Notes: a model not told the origin generated them from the sequence alone. A stretch of 64,000 nt of DNA from Nocardia brasiliensis IFM 10847 (GCF_000710915.1 NZ_BAUA01000197.1:21649-85648); one strand, 5' to 3'. Positions 35,562-44,844 are shown, counted from the first letter of the stretch. Translations and numbers: made by a program.

Positions 35562-36545
35562 CTAGTGCGCGTTCAATGCGTCCAGGATCGCGGGGCGGGC
35601 GGTAGCCAGGGATTGTTGCCAGTAGGGCCAGGTGTGGGTGCCGTCGGTGATGTCGATGCGGGCGGGAATGTTCAGAGTTGCCAAGCGGTCTCGGAAGATT
35701 CGGGTCGCGGTGACGGTCATGGCTTCGAGAGTCATGCCGTTGATGGTGTTGGTGACGGCATTGGGAGCGTCCAGCGGACCGGGCAGGCCGTTGCCGGTGG
35801 AAACGTAGATCGGGAGGCCGCGCAGTAATTCGGCCTGAACCGTCGCGTCGTTGCGGAACCAGGCGGGAGTGCCTGCGGGGCCCCACATGTCGTCCACATT
35901 GAAGCGGCCCTCGTCGAGCATGGCGGCGCGCATCGCCTCGTGCCACAGCGGGAAGGTGGGGTGCACGAAACCGGAGAAAGAGCCGGCGAATTTGAATTGG
36001 TCGCGGTGGTGGCCGGCCAGGGTGAGAGCGGCGTTGCCGCCCATGGAGGCGCCGACGATCGCATTGTTGGTTCGCGAAACACCGTAGCCCGCAAGGAAAG
36101 CGGGCAGTTCTTTGGTGAGGAAGGTCTCCCAGCGGTAGGTGGTCTGCTGACTGTTGGTGCTGCTCGGCCGGTACCAGTCGGTGTAGAAGCTCGAGTGACC
36201 GCCGACCGGGAACACCAGTGTGACGTTGTCGCCGGCGAATTGGCGCATCGCGTCGGTGTCCGAGGTCCACTGGCTGTGATCGGCCGGTGCGCGTAGGCCG
36301 TCGAGGAAGTAGAGCGCTGAGCTGCCGCCCCGCGACGCCCACTGCACCTGCACCTTGATGGGACCCATGCTGGACGGTACGACCAGCTCTTGATAGCCGC
36401 CTGCGGGCGTACGCAACACCGGTCCGTGCACCGGGGCGGCCGTCGCCGTCGCACCGATCCCCGACACGAGTACAGCTGCCGCCAAGACAACGCCGGCCCG
36501 TCGGCGCCAACCCGGCGCCTTCCCCCGACCCACCGAAAACACCAC
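35562..36545 (-). CDS. Antigen 85-type mycolyltransferase
   Basis: The 327-residue exported alpha/beta hydrolase transfers mycolic acids to trehalose or arabinogalactan in the cell envelope. A signal peptide ends near ATA-APVHG. The family opening LRTPAGGYQELVVPSSMGPIKVQVQW is followed by FLDGLRA, nucleophile Ser167 in GASMGG, and the C-terminal DGTHTWPYW histidine. It starts at a GTG (36545; a second GTG follows) behind an AAAGG. Its presence identifies a mycolate-bearing actinobacterium. Confidence 0.93.
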   Translation of the reverse strand: MVFSVGRGKAPGWRRRAGVVLAAAVLVSGIGATATAAPVHGPVLRTPAGGYQELVVPSSMGPIKVQVQWASRGGSSALYFLDGLRAPADHSQWTSDTDAMRQFAGDNVTLVFPVGGHSSFYTDWYRPSSTNSQQTTYRWETFLTKELPAFLAGYGVSRTNNAIVGASMGGNAALTLAGHHRDQFKFAGSFSGFVHPTFPLWHEAMRAAMLDEGRFNVDDMWGPAGTPAWFRNDATVQAELLRGLPIYVSTGNGLPGPLDAPNAVTNTINGMTLEAMTVTATRIFRDRLATLNIPARIDITDGTHTWPYWQQSLATARPAILDALNAH

Positions 36546-37091
36546 TATGCGTATACCTTTCAACTTTCCCGCCCGCGACCCGACCGGCGGGGACCCGAAT
36601 CGGCCTGTCGCCCAGGCTAACTGTGCACCTTGCCAAGTCGCCAATGCCCAGGTGGGGGAAGAGCAGATCGGGTCCGCGCACGCGTCTGCCCGGAATCGAC
36701 GTATCACCAGTGCGCTGGCAACGTCACTGACGCCGGGGGAGGCCGGCCCGGTGGCGGCGCAGGGTAGACAGTGGACTCGGCTGGCAGTTGCGGTCGCTTA
36801 CCGGCTCGGGTGCTCGCTGCGGGTTTCGAGGACCATGTCACGGAATTCGATGGCGAGCCGCTGACAGTCGCCGGGCCAGCGGGCGGAGATGTAGTTGCGG
36901 TCGCGGATGGTGAAGCCGCGCGGTAGTTCCCTCCGAGCCAGTTGCCGGTGTGCTGCCACACCTAGCGGCACGGTTTGTGAGGCTCGACTCAGCGCGCTAG
37001 CGAAGCTTCCTCGGCGTCGGACAGAATTCTCGGGCCCGCAATTACCGGAGCAACCGAGGAAGCCGTTTCGACTATGTGTTGAGAGGTAGGT
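36546..37091. other. Intergenic region with a gene relic and an inverted repeat
   Basis: No intact gene is seen in this 545-base gap. It contains the minus-strand relic at 36798..36947 and, close to the esterase operon, an inverted repeat with 10-bp perfect arms (GCTTCCTCGG at 37005, CCGAGGAAGC at 37054) separated by 39 bases. Confidence 0.5.
36798..36947 (-). pseudogene. Possible C-terminal relic of a DJ-1/PfpI-type protein
   Basis: The minus-strand frame reads LPRGFTIRDRNYISARWPGD and then a helix EFRDMVLETR before a stop, like the end of DJ-1/PfpI (type 1 glutamine amidotransferase) proteins, where a dNyVSARWPGD-type strand precedes the final helix. The rest of the domain is absent. The match is from memory of the family and is modest. 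Confidence 0.35.
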
Positions 37092-38036
37092 GTGGTTGTG
37101 CGCCTGGATTCGGATACCGAGATTGTGATGCGTGGGCTGGGGGTGCCCGGGCTGCGCCCGCCGAGTGCGGCCACCGTCGCCGAGCGTGCCGCCCACACCC
37201 GCGAACTCGTGTCGGCGTTGGCGCCGGAGCCGCCGATCGCGGTCCGCCGGGTGGAGGAGACGGTCGTGGCCGGGGTGCCGGTGCGAGTGTTCCGGCCCGA
37301 GCGAGACGGCGTGATCCCGGTCGTGGTGTTCTTCCACGCCGGTGCGTTCGCCTACGGCGATCTGGATATGTGCGACGCCATGTGCCGGCGGATGTGCCGG
37401 GACGTGGCGGCGATCGTGGTGGCGGTGGATTATCGCCTGCCGCCCGAATTCCGATTCCCGACCGCCTATGCGGACTGCCTGGCCGTGTGCCGCTATATCG
37501 CGGACCACCCGGCCGAGTTCGGCGGTGGGCCATTGGGGATCGCGGGGGACAGCTCGGGGGGAAATCTCGCCGCAGCGGTCGCGTTGACCCTGCGCGATGA
37601 CGGCAGATCGGTGGCCGCGCAGCTGCTCGGCTATCCGGAACTCGATTTGACCTTGGACGGGTACCGGTCGCTGACCGACAATGCGGCGACCGGATTTCTG
37701 TTCAACCTCGACGAGGTACGCCGCGATGCCGCCGAGTACCTGCGCGACGATCCCGGTGCGGCCCACTCGTTTCCGGCCTCACCCATGTACGCCCAGCAGC
37801 TCGGTGGGGTCGCCCCCGCGGTGATCGGGGTCGGCGATTGCGATCCCCTGCTGGACATGAGCATCGAATACGGCAAACGGCTCGCCGCCGCCGGGGTGAC
37901 GGTGAACCTGCACGTCTACCCCGGGTTGATCCATTCTTTCCTCGGCCTCGACTCGATCCCGGCGAACGATGCGGCCGCAACCGAGTTGTATTCGGAATTC
38001 AAGGCACTGCTCGACACCGCCCCGCAACGACCATGA
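37092..38036 (+). CDS. HSL-family alpha/beta hydrolase (esterase)
   Basis: The 314-residue enzyme has the hormone-sensitive lipase layout: FFHAGAFAYGDLD in place of the usual HGGG oxyanion motif, YRLPPEFRFP, nucleophile Ser in GDSSGG, DPLLD with the acid, and GLIHSF with the His. The HGGG to HAGA change may alter substrate preference. It starts at GTG behind GAGAGG and overlaps the next gene by ATGA, so it heads a three-gene operon. Confidence 0.9.
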   Translation: MVVRLDSDTEIVMRGLGVPGLRPPSAATVAERAAHTRELVSALAPEPPIAVRRVEETVVAGVPVRVFRPERDGVIPVVVFFHAGAFAYGDLDMCDAMCRRMCRDVAAIVVAVDYRLPPEFRFPTAYADCLAVCRYIADHPAEFGGGPLGIAGDSSGGNLAAAVALTLRDDGRSVAAQLLGYPELDLTLDGYRSLTDNAATGFLFNLDEVRRDAAEYLRDDPGAAHSFPASPMYAQQLGGVAPAVIGVGDCDPLLDMSIEYGKRLAAAGVTVNLHVYPGLIHSFLGLDSIPANDAAATELYSEFKALLDTAPQRP

Positions 38037-38887
38037 ACGTCGACCCGACTGGACGGATCGCGATCTGGGATCGGTACGGAAGAATCACCGCGGCAGACGC
38101 ACAAGCCGCCGAGAATCTCGGCTACGCGGCGTTGTGGCTGGGCGGCGCACCTCCGGCGACATCGGCTCAGGTCGAATCCGCACTCACGACCGCGCTCGAA
38201 GCCACCACGTCGCTGACCATCGGCAGCAGCATCATCAACATCTGGTCCACCCCCGCTGACCAGGCGGCGGCACTTTTCCACCGATACGAACAACGCTTTC
38301 CTGGTCGCTTTCTGCTCGGTATCGGCGGAGGCCATCCCGAGCTGACCCCCGCACCGCGAAAACCCGTCCGCACATTGATGGAATACCTCGACGCCCTCGA
38401 CCGAGCAGGCGTACCCATTCAACGACGAATACTCGCCGCGCTCGGTCCTCGCGCACTGGAGCTCGCCCGAGAACGCAGCGCGGGCTCGATCACATATCTC
38501 GTGACTCCGGAACACACCAGCCGCGCTCGAAAAATCCTCGGCGATGATGCGATGTTGGTCTCGGAGCAGAAGATCGTGCTGGACACCGACCCGGTGCGGG
38601 CGCGCAAGACCGCACGTCCGATGATCGAGTTCTATCTCGAACTGCGGCACTACGCGGCCCATCTGGCACGCCTCGGATTCACAGCCGACGCTACCGCGTC
38701 GGGCAGCGACGCCGTCATCGATGCCTTGGTCGCGCACGGAACCGCCGACCGAATCGCCTGTCGGGTCACCGCGCACCTGGACGCGGGCGCCGATCAGGCG
38801 GCCGTCCAATTCCTTGCCCGTGACCATCTCGCGGCCGCGCGGTTGTTCGCCTTTTCCCTAGATCGGATTGTCCGTGAACGAGCGTGA
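38033..38887 (+). CDS. Luciferase-like (LLM) F420-dependent oxidoreductase
   Basis: The 284-residue protein follows the LLM pattern: AAENLGYAALWLGG, TTSLTIGSSIINIW, PGRFLLGIGGGHPEL, and ALGPRALELARERSAG. This is the TIGR03620-type group in mycolate actinobacteria, which uses F420 and not FMN. It overlaps the esterase gene upstream and the exported hydrolase gene downstream. Confidence 0.88.
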   Translation: MNVDPTGRIAIWDRYGRITAADAQAAENLGYAALWLGGAPPATSAQVESALTTALEATTSLTIGSSIINIWSTPADQAAALFHRYEQRFPGRFLLGIGGGHPELTPAPRKPVRTLMEYLDALDRAGVPIQRRILAALGPRALELARERSAGSITYLVTPEHTSRARKILGDDAMLVSEQKIVLDTDPVRARKTARPMIEFYLELRHYAAHLARLGFTADATASGSDAVIDALVAHGTADRIACRVTAHLDAGADQAAVQFLARDHLAAARLFAFSLDRIVRERA

Positions 38888-38898
38888 GGAGTGTTCTC

Positions 38899-39942
38899 AT
38901 GACCAGAAATTCGGGATATCGCATCGGATCAAGGGCACTTCGCCCGCTACTGGCTGCGGTGGTGGCCTTGGCTCTGCTCGCCGTGGCGGCTCCGGCCCCC
39001 GGCGCCGCGCCCGACAGCGGGCGGCCGGGGTTCGCCGAGTACCACGGGGTGCGGGTGTCGTATTTCGAGTACGGGCCCGACGCCGAGCACGCGCCCACCG
39101 TGGTGGTGACCGGCGGCTGGCCCTGGGACAGCAGTTCGGTCGAGACCCAGGCGGAAAAGCTGGCCGCGCGAGGACTGCACGTGGTGCGTTATGACCAGCG
39201 CGGGTCGGGTCGCAGCGATCACCCCGCGGGAGTGGATGCGTACGGATTACCCGAACTGGCAGGCGAATTCGGTGCAGTGATCGATGCCGCCGCACCCGGG
39301 CACACGGTCAATGTCTTCGGCGAGGCGTGGGGCCCGTTCATCGCTTCGGAGTACACCACAGTCGAACCGGGCCGAATCTCGGCGATCATCTCCGTGGGAG
39401 CACCGTCGCTGGATCTCGCCTTCGCGGCGCTGTATCGCCAGACGCGCCGCGCGGTCACCGAGCCGAGCCTGCTCGTACCGGTGGCGGCGCAGTGGGCGGC
39501 CATCTCCTATTTCTTCGGACTCGCGATACCCCAGATCCCGGAACTGATCATCGGCACCGGCGTCCCGACCGCGATCGTCAACACGATCACCGATCTCACC
39601 GTCGGCCAGATGGACAAGATCCGCAACGACCCCGCCTCGGTCTTCCACGGTCCCGTCACCGTCCCCGACACCGGCGCAGGCATCAACAAGTACCGCTGGT
39701 TCGTGTACCACCGACTGGCCCACCCGGAACACGACTACATCGATGTACCCCGGTTGCGGCTGTATCAGATGAGCGACGACGCGGTCGAGACCGACGTGCT
39801 CAACGAGGGTCTCGCCGAACGAACCCCGCACCTGGACAAGGACACCCTGCCCGGCGACCACGGCAGCTATATCGCCGGACCCGACGCCGAAACCATCCTC
39901 GACGGAGTGCGGGCGACGATCGACCAGGCGCCGCAGCGATAA
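38899..39942 (+). CDS. Exported alpha/beta hydrolase lacking the serine nucleophile
   Basis: The 347-residue protein has a signal peptide (residues 1-36) and a prolyl-iminopeptidase/epoxide-hydrolase-like fold (VVTGGWPWDSSS, VRYDQRGSGRSD). The nucleophile elbow, normally GxSxG or GxDxG, reads GEAWG with Ala143, and no substitute Ser is adjacent. The distal His region (LPGDHGSY) remains. It may be a binding protein or a decayed enzyme. I took the ATG seven bases after GAGGAG; a GTG at 38884 overlaps the upstream stop. Confidence 0.8.
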   Translation: MTRNSGYRIGSRALRPLLAAVVALALLAVAAPAPGAAPDSGRPGFAEYHGVRVSYFEYGPDAEHAPTVVVTGGWPWDSSSVETQAEKLAARGLHVVRYDQRGSGRSDHPAGVDAYGLPELAGEFGAVIDAAAPGHTVNVFGEAWGPFIASEYTTVEPGRISAIISVGAPSLDLAFAALYRQTRRAVTEPSLLVPVAAQWAAISYFFGLAIPQIPELIIGTGVPTAIVNTITDLTVGQMDKIRNDPASVFHGPVTVPDTGAGINKYRWFVYHRLAHPEHDYIDVPRLRLYQMSDDAVETDVLNEGLAERTPHLDKDTLPGDHGSYIAGPDAETILDGVRATIDQAPQR

Positions 39943-40106
39943 CGCGTGTCCATGCTGACGGCGACGGCCGCACGGCGATCCTCGGGACACCCGGAGAGTG
40001 CCCAAGCCTTATCCCGATCGATCCCGAGAGGGATCTGCACGGCTTCAGGCATGAGGCGTGGCCTCGGCTCCGAGGTCGCCTGTGAAAGGCACGGCTGAGA
40101 AGGGGT

Positions 40107-40335
40107 TCACGCGGCTGGCGTGATGTGCCGCGCTGCCAGGTAGGCCTCGAGGTCGCTTTCGGGGTACTTGGCCACGCGGTCGCAGATCCGAACGAATCCT
40201 GGCCCCCGCGCCGGAGATTCGCGGCGCCACCGCCGTAACGTCGAGGGTGTCCACGCCGAGGATTTCGGCGACTTCCCCGGTGGTGTAGAGCCGTTGGTTC
40301 AGCAAGCCCAGCGGGGCGTGGTCCGAATACTGCAT
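40107..40335 (-). pseudogene. Frameshifted excisionase-like (helix-turn-helix) gene
   Basis: The frame opens MQYSDHAPLGLLNQRLYTTGEVAEILGVDTLDV, a MerR/excisionase-type DNA-binding helix pair. Near 40245 the reading must shift to give RRWRRESPARGPGFVRICDRVAKYPES-DLEAYLAARHI and a stop, the expected rest of such a domain. One indel therefore breaks the gene, or the sequence has an error there. It lies 470 bases from tRNA-Pro, as excisionases of integrated elements often do. Confidence 0.65.
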
Positions 40336-40780
40336 GGTGGACCCCTTGTGTTCGAGGTCGACGGTGCACCGACACCGAACTGCGACAGCACGCTCGAGCA
40401 GAAGATGGCGTCGACGGTCGTTGATGGCCAGCCGCCTCCGGCGGATCCGGATTACCTTCCGCATCGGAGACGATGAGAATGGCGCGCGCGAGTTCTGGGA
40501 GCTGCTGGCGGGCGCTACGTCCGGCTCTGCCACTGCGGTTGCCGGGAAACCCCGACAAATGGGGCGCTCTAGAAGAGTAAGTCCCGAGCCGGGCCGCGGG
40601 TAACCGTCCGGCATCGTCCATAGGATCGGAACGGGGACCAACGACCAAGAACTGGTCCATGACATGAAGCGATTCGTCGGACGGACGCCGACAACCGTTC
40701 GACCTACGCGGAGAACCCGCTGACTACCCGTGTGCCCGCCACCCACCGTGTGGTCCACAGTTGGTCCCCAAAATGGCACA
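40336..40780. other. Region without a supported gene
   Basis: These 445 bases between the excisionase-like relic and the tRNA terminator have no frame with convincing coding character on either strand. They probably represent the remainder of a decayed integrated element. Confidence 0.5.
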
Positions 40781-40807
40781 GGTCAGAGGCGGAAACCGCC
40801 TCTGACC
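40781..40807 (-). terminator. Hairpin directly after tRNA-Pro
   Basis: Perfect 12-bp arms (GGTCAGAGGCGG/CCGCCTCTGACC) with an AAA loop begin one base after the tRNA CCA end on the minus strand. No T-run follows, but the position fits a terminator or processing signal. Confidence 0.65.
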
Positions 40808-40884
40808 TGGTCGGGCTGACAGGATTTGAACCTGCGACCACCTGACCCCCAGTCAGGTGCGCTACCAAGCTGCGCCACAGCCCG
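40808..40884 (-). tRNA. tRNA-Pro (anticodon GGG)
   Basis: On the minus strand the 77-base sequence folds as a cloverleaf: acceptor CGGGCTG/CAGCCCG, D-arm with AGCTTGGTAGCGC, anticodon stem CCTGA/TCAGG around CTGGGGG (anticodon GGG), T-arm GCAGG-TTCAAAT-CCTGT, and an encoded ACCA end. Confidence 0.95.
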
Positions 40885-41088
40885 TTTGCGCTCATTGCTG
40901 CGCGCTCGAAGAGATTACCTCAGGGGCGGGCGGTGGAGCTAATCGGCTGGTAGACGGCGTGGCGCGGGGCTGGAGTGTGATGGGGGTCGTCGGATTCGGG
41001 CGATTGATGACGGGTTGTCGGGGCATTCGGGATTCGGCACGGTCAGTGACAGGCACGGGGTGCCGAAAGCGCGAAGGAGGCAGCGGTC

Positions 41089-41829
41089 ATGCGTCGGGAA
41101 CGGCGGCTGGTTGAGGCGTTTGTGCAGCTGGCGGACTCACTGGTGGAGGAGTACGACCCGGTGGACGTCGTGCAGGGGCTGCTGGATCGGGCAGTGGACC
41201 TGCTGGAGGTCGATACCGCGGCGGTGTTGCTGGCGCGCGACGACGGTGAGTTGCGGGTACTGGCGTCCACGAGTGAGGCGACGCGATGGCTGGAGCTGCT
41301 ACAGATCCAGGCGCAGGACGGGCCGTGCCTGCAGTGCTATCGGACCAGTGAACGGGTGATCGTCGAGGACTTGGAGGCGGCGCAGGATCGTTGGCCAGCG
41401 TTCGCGAAACAGGCTCTGTTGGAGGGGGTTCGGTCGGTGTACGCGTTGCCGATGCGGTTGCGTGCGGACCGGGTGGGGGCTCTGAATCTGTTCAGTGACG
41501 GGGAGACGCGGCTGTCGGAGGACGATCTGGTGGTGGGGCAGGCGATGGCCGATATCGCGAGCATCGCGATCCTGCGGGCGCGGCAGCTCGCCGACCACAA
41601 GACGGTGAACGGGCAGTTGCAGTCGGCGCTGGAGAGCAGGATCGTGATCGAGCAGGCGAAGGGGATACTGGCCGCGCAAGGCGATTTGGATCCGGAGACG
41701 GCGTTCCACGCGTTGCGGGGCTATGCGCGTCACTCCCGTGGTCGGCTGCCCGACCTGGCGCGTGCGGTGGTGGAGCGGACCATCGATGCGCGCGTGATCC
41801 TCGCGCACGGCAACCATAGACCGGGATGA
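41089..41829 (+). CDS. GAF and ANTAR domain regulator
   Basis: The 246-residue protein has a GAF sensor (about residues 20-165) and a C-terminal ANTAR RNA-binding domain (about 175-235; LQSALESRIVIEQAKGILAAQGDLDPETAFHALRGYARHSRGRL). ANTAR proteins prevent transcription termination by binding paired hairpins in leader RNA. No such paired hairpin was recognised close by, so targets are probably elsewhere. The ATG follows GAAGGAGG. Confidence 0.92.
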   Translation: MRRERRLVEAFVQLADSLVEEYDPVDVVQGLLDRAVDLLEVDTAAVLLARDDGELRVLASTSEATRWLELLQIQAQDGPCLQCYRTSERVIVEDLEAAQDRWPAFAKQALLEGVRSVYALPMRLRADRVGALNLFSDGETRLSEDDLVVGQAMADIASIAILRARQLADHKTVNGQLQSALESRIVIEQAKGILAAQGDLDPETAFHALRGYARHSRGRLPDLARAVVERTIDARVILAHGNHRPG

Positions 41830-42017
41830 CACCCGTCCGGCCGCGATGCCCGAGGTGAATTGCCGCTCCGGCGTTCCGGATCGGGCACCGCGCTATCTGT
41901 ACCGCCTTGATCGACGTCGAGGCAGCCGGTGGTGTTGTCTGACTCGTTGCTTGCTACCTCCTGAGCATGGCTACGCTCAGGCGTTGACGATTGCCGAATC
42001 GGAGGCGAGGTGGTGCG

Positions 42018-42674
42018 GTGGGCGAGGAGGCCGGCGGGCGGGTTTATCGCGGGCGCAGCGCTGACGAGCGGGCGTCCGAGCGGCGGCGGCGGATGCTGGA
42101 CGCGGCGGTGGAGTTGTTCGGCGAGCGTGGGTATCCCGGCACGTCCATCGGCGAATTGTGCACGGCGGCACGGGTTTCGTATCGCTCCTTCTATGAAGAG
42201 TTCGGTGCGCTCGATCAGTTGCTGATCGCGGCGGTGGACGAGTTCGACGTGCGCGCGACGGAACGGGTGGGTGCGGCCCTGGCCGAGACGGACGGAGCTG
42301 ATTTCGCGACGCGTGCGGCGGTGACGTTCCGGGCGTTCCTGGCGGCCACGTGCCCGAATCGGAAGGCGGCGCGGATGTGTTTCGTCGAGATCGTGCGAGT
42401 CGCCGATACCGTCGAGATCTGGCGTAGGGAACGGCGCAAGCGATTTGCCCGATTGTTCGTGTCGCAGGCCGAGATCGCGGCCGAGCGCGGCGAGATCGCT
42501 TCGCGGCCGTTCGCTTTCGCGGCGATCGCGACCATGGGGGCGGTGATCTACGCGATCCAGGAGTGGGTGAACGCCGAGCCGGTGTTCGCTGAGTTCGTCG
42601 GAGCGGGCACCGATGAGCTCGCCGACCAGCTCGCCCGGATCTACCTCGACGCGGTGGGCCCGCTGCTGCCGTGA
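42018..42674 (+). CDS. TetR family regulator
   Basis: The 218-residue protein has the TetR helix-turn-helix TSIGELCTAARVSYRSFYEEFGALDQLL and a helical C-terminus. The start (GTG at 42018 or TTG at 41991) is uncertain; GTG follows a GGAGG by about 12 bases. It converges with the acyltransferase gene at one base distance. Ligand and targets unknown. Confidence 0.88.
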   Translation: MGEEAGGRVYRGRSADERASERRRRMLDAAVELFGERGYPGTSIGELCTAARVSYRSFYEEFGALDQLLIAAVDEFDVRATERVGAALAETDGADFATRAAVTFRAFLAATCPNRKAARMCFVEIVRVADTVEIWRRERRKRFARLFVSQAEIAAERGEIASRPFAFAAIATMGAVIYAIQEWVNAEPVFAEFVGAGTDELADQLARIYLDAVGPLLP

Positions 42675-42675
42675 C

Positions 42676-43914
42676 TCAGGTCGGCGCACTGCTGCGCTGC
42701 CGTCGATCGATCGAGCGCGCCCACTGGGTGATGGGGCGGTCGACGTAGCGAAAGATGGCTGCCGCGAGCGTGATCGAGAGCACGAGACAGACCGCGGACC
42801 AGGCGAGCCAACCCCGGATGTCGTAGCGATGGCCGCTCATCCAGGTCTGGGTGACGGTCACCATGATCGGGTACTGCACCAGGTAGAAGGCGAACGAGAG
42901 ATTGCCGAGCCAGAGCAGTGGACGGCTCGCGTTGAGGCCGCGGTATCCGGCCGTGTCGCGACAGCAAGCGGTGGCGATGACGTACGCGGCGGGCAGGATG
43001 ATCGGCACCGACAGCTTGAAGTTCAACGGCACCACCCAGGTGAGCGCGTACCCGGCGGCCAACAGCAGCAAGGGGTATCGATATCGAGTGGCGGTGAACC
43101 GGCCGACCATGACGAGTTTGGCCGTGAGCGCACCGATGTAGAACTCGAGCAGGCGGCTGGGCGGGAAGTTGTAGCTCAGCCAGTACGACGGTGTGACCGG
43201 GATGGAATCCTGGGCGAACCATACTGGCGCGGAATGTATCTCGTGCTCCGGTGTCACGTCGCCCGGCAGCAGGCGTGGCACGAAGATGTTCGCCACGCCT
43301 TTCGGCCCGTCCGCGAAGAGATAGAAGGCGCAGTGCAGTGCGACGATCATCGCGAAGACCGCGATCAGGCCGGGCAGGATCTGGTGGTCGCGGAGCCGGT
43401 CGACGTACGGTGCGAGGACCGGAAAGGAAAGGTAGAACAGGACTTCCGCGACCAGCGACCACGAGGGCACATTGAGCCCGCCGAGCGCCGTCCAACCGGG
43501 CGCCCAGGTGTGGATCAACAGGAGATTCGGCAGCCAGACCATCGCTCGGGCCAGCGGTACCGGCGCCACGACGAGCAAGAACACCAGCGCGAGTACGTGT
43601 GTCGGATAGATCTTCAGAAACCTGCGGCGCAGAAAGGATTTGGCGCTGTCGCCCGGTCGGCGGTTCCAGTAGAGGATGAACCCCGACAGTACGAAGAAGA
43701 ACGTCACTCCGGCTGCGCCGAGCTGCATGGGCAGGACCGCGTGGATGCGCCGGAAGGTCTCGCTGTGCTGGAACGGATACGCGGGCAGAAAAACCACGGC
43801 GTGCAGCGCGAACACCGCTGACGCCGCCCACCAGCGCATGCCGGTGAGTGAGGGGAGCTGGGCAGGTTTTCGCGCGGCGAGGCCTACAAGCGCACGAGTG
43901 TCTTCGATCGTCAC
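42676..43914 (-). CDS. Membrane acyltransferase (OafA/YrhL-like, acyltransferase 3)
   Basis: The 412-residue protein has about ten membrane helices and the acyltransferase-3 features: SLTGMRWWAASAVFALHAVVF (with the His after the first helix), FFFVLSGFILYW, FLRRRFLKIYPTHVLAL, and PSWSLVAEVLFYL. The family moves acyl groups onto sugars of the envelope. It overlaps the SGNH hydrolase gene by ATGA, forming a probable acyl transfer/removal pair. Confidence 0.9.
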   Translation of the reverse strand: MTIEDTRALVGLAARKPAQLPSLTGMRWWAASAVFALHAVVFLPAYPFQHSETFRRIHAVLPMQLGAAGVTFFFVLSGFILYWNRRPGDSAKSFLRRRFLKIYPTHVLALVFLLVVAPVPLARAMVWLPNLLLIHTWAPGWTALGGLNVPSWSLVAEVLFYLSFPVLAPYVDRLRDHQILPGLIAVFAMIVALHCAFYLFADGPKGVANIFVPRLLPGDVTPEHEIHSAPVWFAQDSIPVTPSYWLSYNFPPSRLLEFYIGALTAKLVMVGRFTATRYRYPLLLLAAGYALTWVVPLNFKLSVPIILPAAYVIATACCRDTAGYRGLNASRPLLWLGNLSFAFYLVQYPIMVTVTQTWMSGHRYDIRGWLAWSAVCLVLSITLAAAIFRYVDRPITQWARSIDRRQRSSAPT

Positions 43915-44798
43915 GACAGCCCGAGCATCTGCCGTATTCCCGCCGCCGTCGCGGCGTCACCGCGCTGTGCCGGATGCCCGGGGATGCCGAGCAACTCGGC
44001 GCGAGGATCGCCGATTCCGTTGAGCCACGGCTCCGCTGAGCACATCCCGTGCCCGCGATAGGCCGCCGCGGTATCGAAATACTCGATGCCGAGCGCGGCC
44101 GCGGCACCCGCGGTGGCCGCGCGGAGTGCCGTGAGATAGGCCGCGAGTCCCGCCGCACGCGGCTGTACCACCGTGCCGAGGCCGAACAGCCCGAGGCAGG
44201 CCGTCGTGCTGGTGGGCTCGAAGAATTCGGGGTAGCCGACCAGGGCTATACGTGCGTGCGGAGCGTAGTAGCGGACGTATTCGATGACCCGGGCGATCCG
44301 GGCCGCATAGTTGTCCGGAGTGATCCGGCTCAGGTCCGGCAGCCGGCCCTGCCCGGCGGCGTCGGGCTCGCATCCTTGCAGCAGGTTGATCGCGCAGCGC
44401 AGCACCACGTTCAACGCGACGACGTCGTTGTCGCCCCAGATGTCGTTGAGCCCGAACTGGAGCAGGACCGCCTCGGTTCCGGCACCGAAGGCTGCGGCAT
44501 CGGCGGCTTTCCTCGCCTGGTGGGCGAGGTTCCAGCCGGCGCCGGTGTCGAGCGCGGCTCCGGCGCAGGACACGTCGACCATGGTCGCGCCGGTCGACTG
44601 CGCCAGCTGGTTGGGCCAGGAGCGCGGGTTCCGGTCGCACTGGTTCGAGTGCTGGTCGGTCCCTATCGAATTCGAGGCGAACGAATCGCCGAGCACCACG
44701 ATCCGTGCCCCGGTGGGCTCCGGCGTCGCCTGCGCGGTGGCGGCGTGCGCGATGGCGCACAGCGTCGCGGTGGCGGCGATGCAGAGGCGGGAAATCAT
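43911..44798 (-). CDS. Exported SGNH/GDSL hydrolase
   Basis: The 295-residue protein has a signal peptide and SGNH blocks: GDSFASN (nucleophile Ser39), FGLNDIWGDND, and GIPGHPAQRG with the His near the C-terminus. Six or more cysteines suggest disulfides outside the cell. Its start is 47 bases from the stop of the lipoprotein gene and its end overlaps the acyltransferase start. Probable substrates are O-acyl groups on envelope sugars or lipids. Confidence 0.88.
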   Translation of the reverse strand: MISRLCIAATATLCAIAHAATAQATPEPTGARIVVLGDSFASNSIGTDQHSNQCDRNPRSWPNQLAQSTGATMVDVSCAGAALDTGAGWNLAHQARKAADAAAFGAGTEAVLLQFGLNDIWGDNDVVALNVVLRCAINLLQGCEPDAAGQGRLPDLSRITPDNYAARIARVIEYVRYYAPHARIALVGYPEFFEPTSTTACLGLFGLGTVVQPRAAGLAAYLTALRAATAGAAAALGIEYFDTAAAYRGHGMCSAEPWLNGIGDPRAELLGIPGHPAQRGDAATAAGIRQMLGLS

Positions 44799-44844
44799 CG
44801 AGTTCGGTTGCACTGGTTGCTCTCCTGCTCGTGGCGGGCTGGAG

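Noticed and set aside
40336..40780. Search for an integrase gene beside the excisionase-like relic
   Set aside because: No frame showed integrase motifs (R...HxxR...Y or serine-recombinase start), so an element could only be inferred.
42613..43821. A 402-codon plus-strand frame
   Set aside because: It is antisense to the membrane acyltransferase, which has recognisable family motifs and helices.
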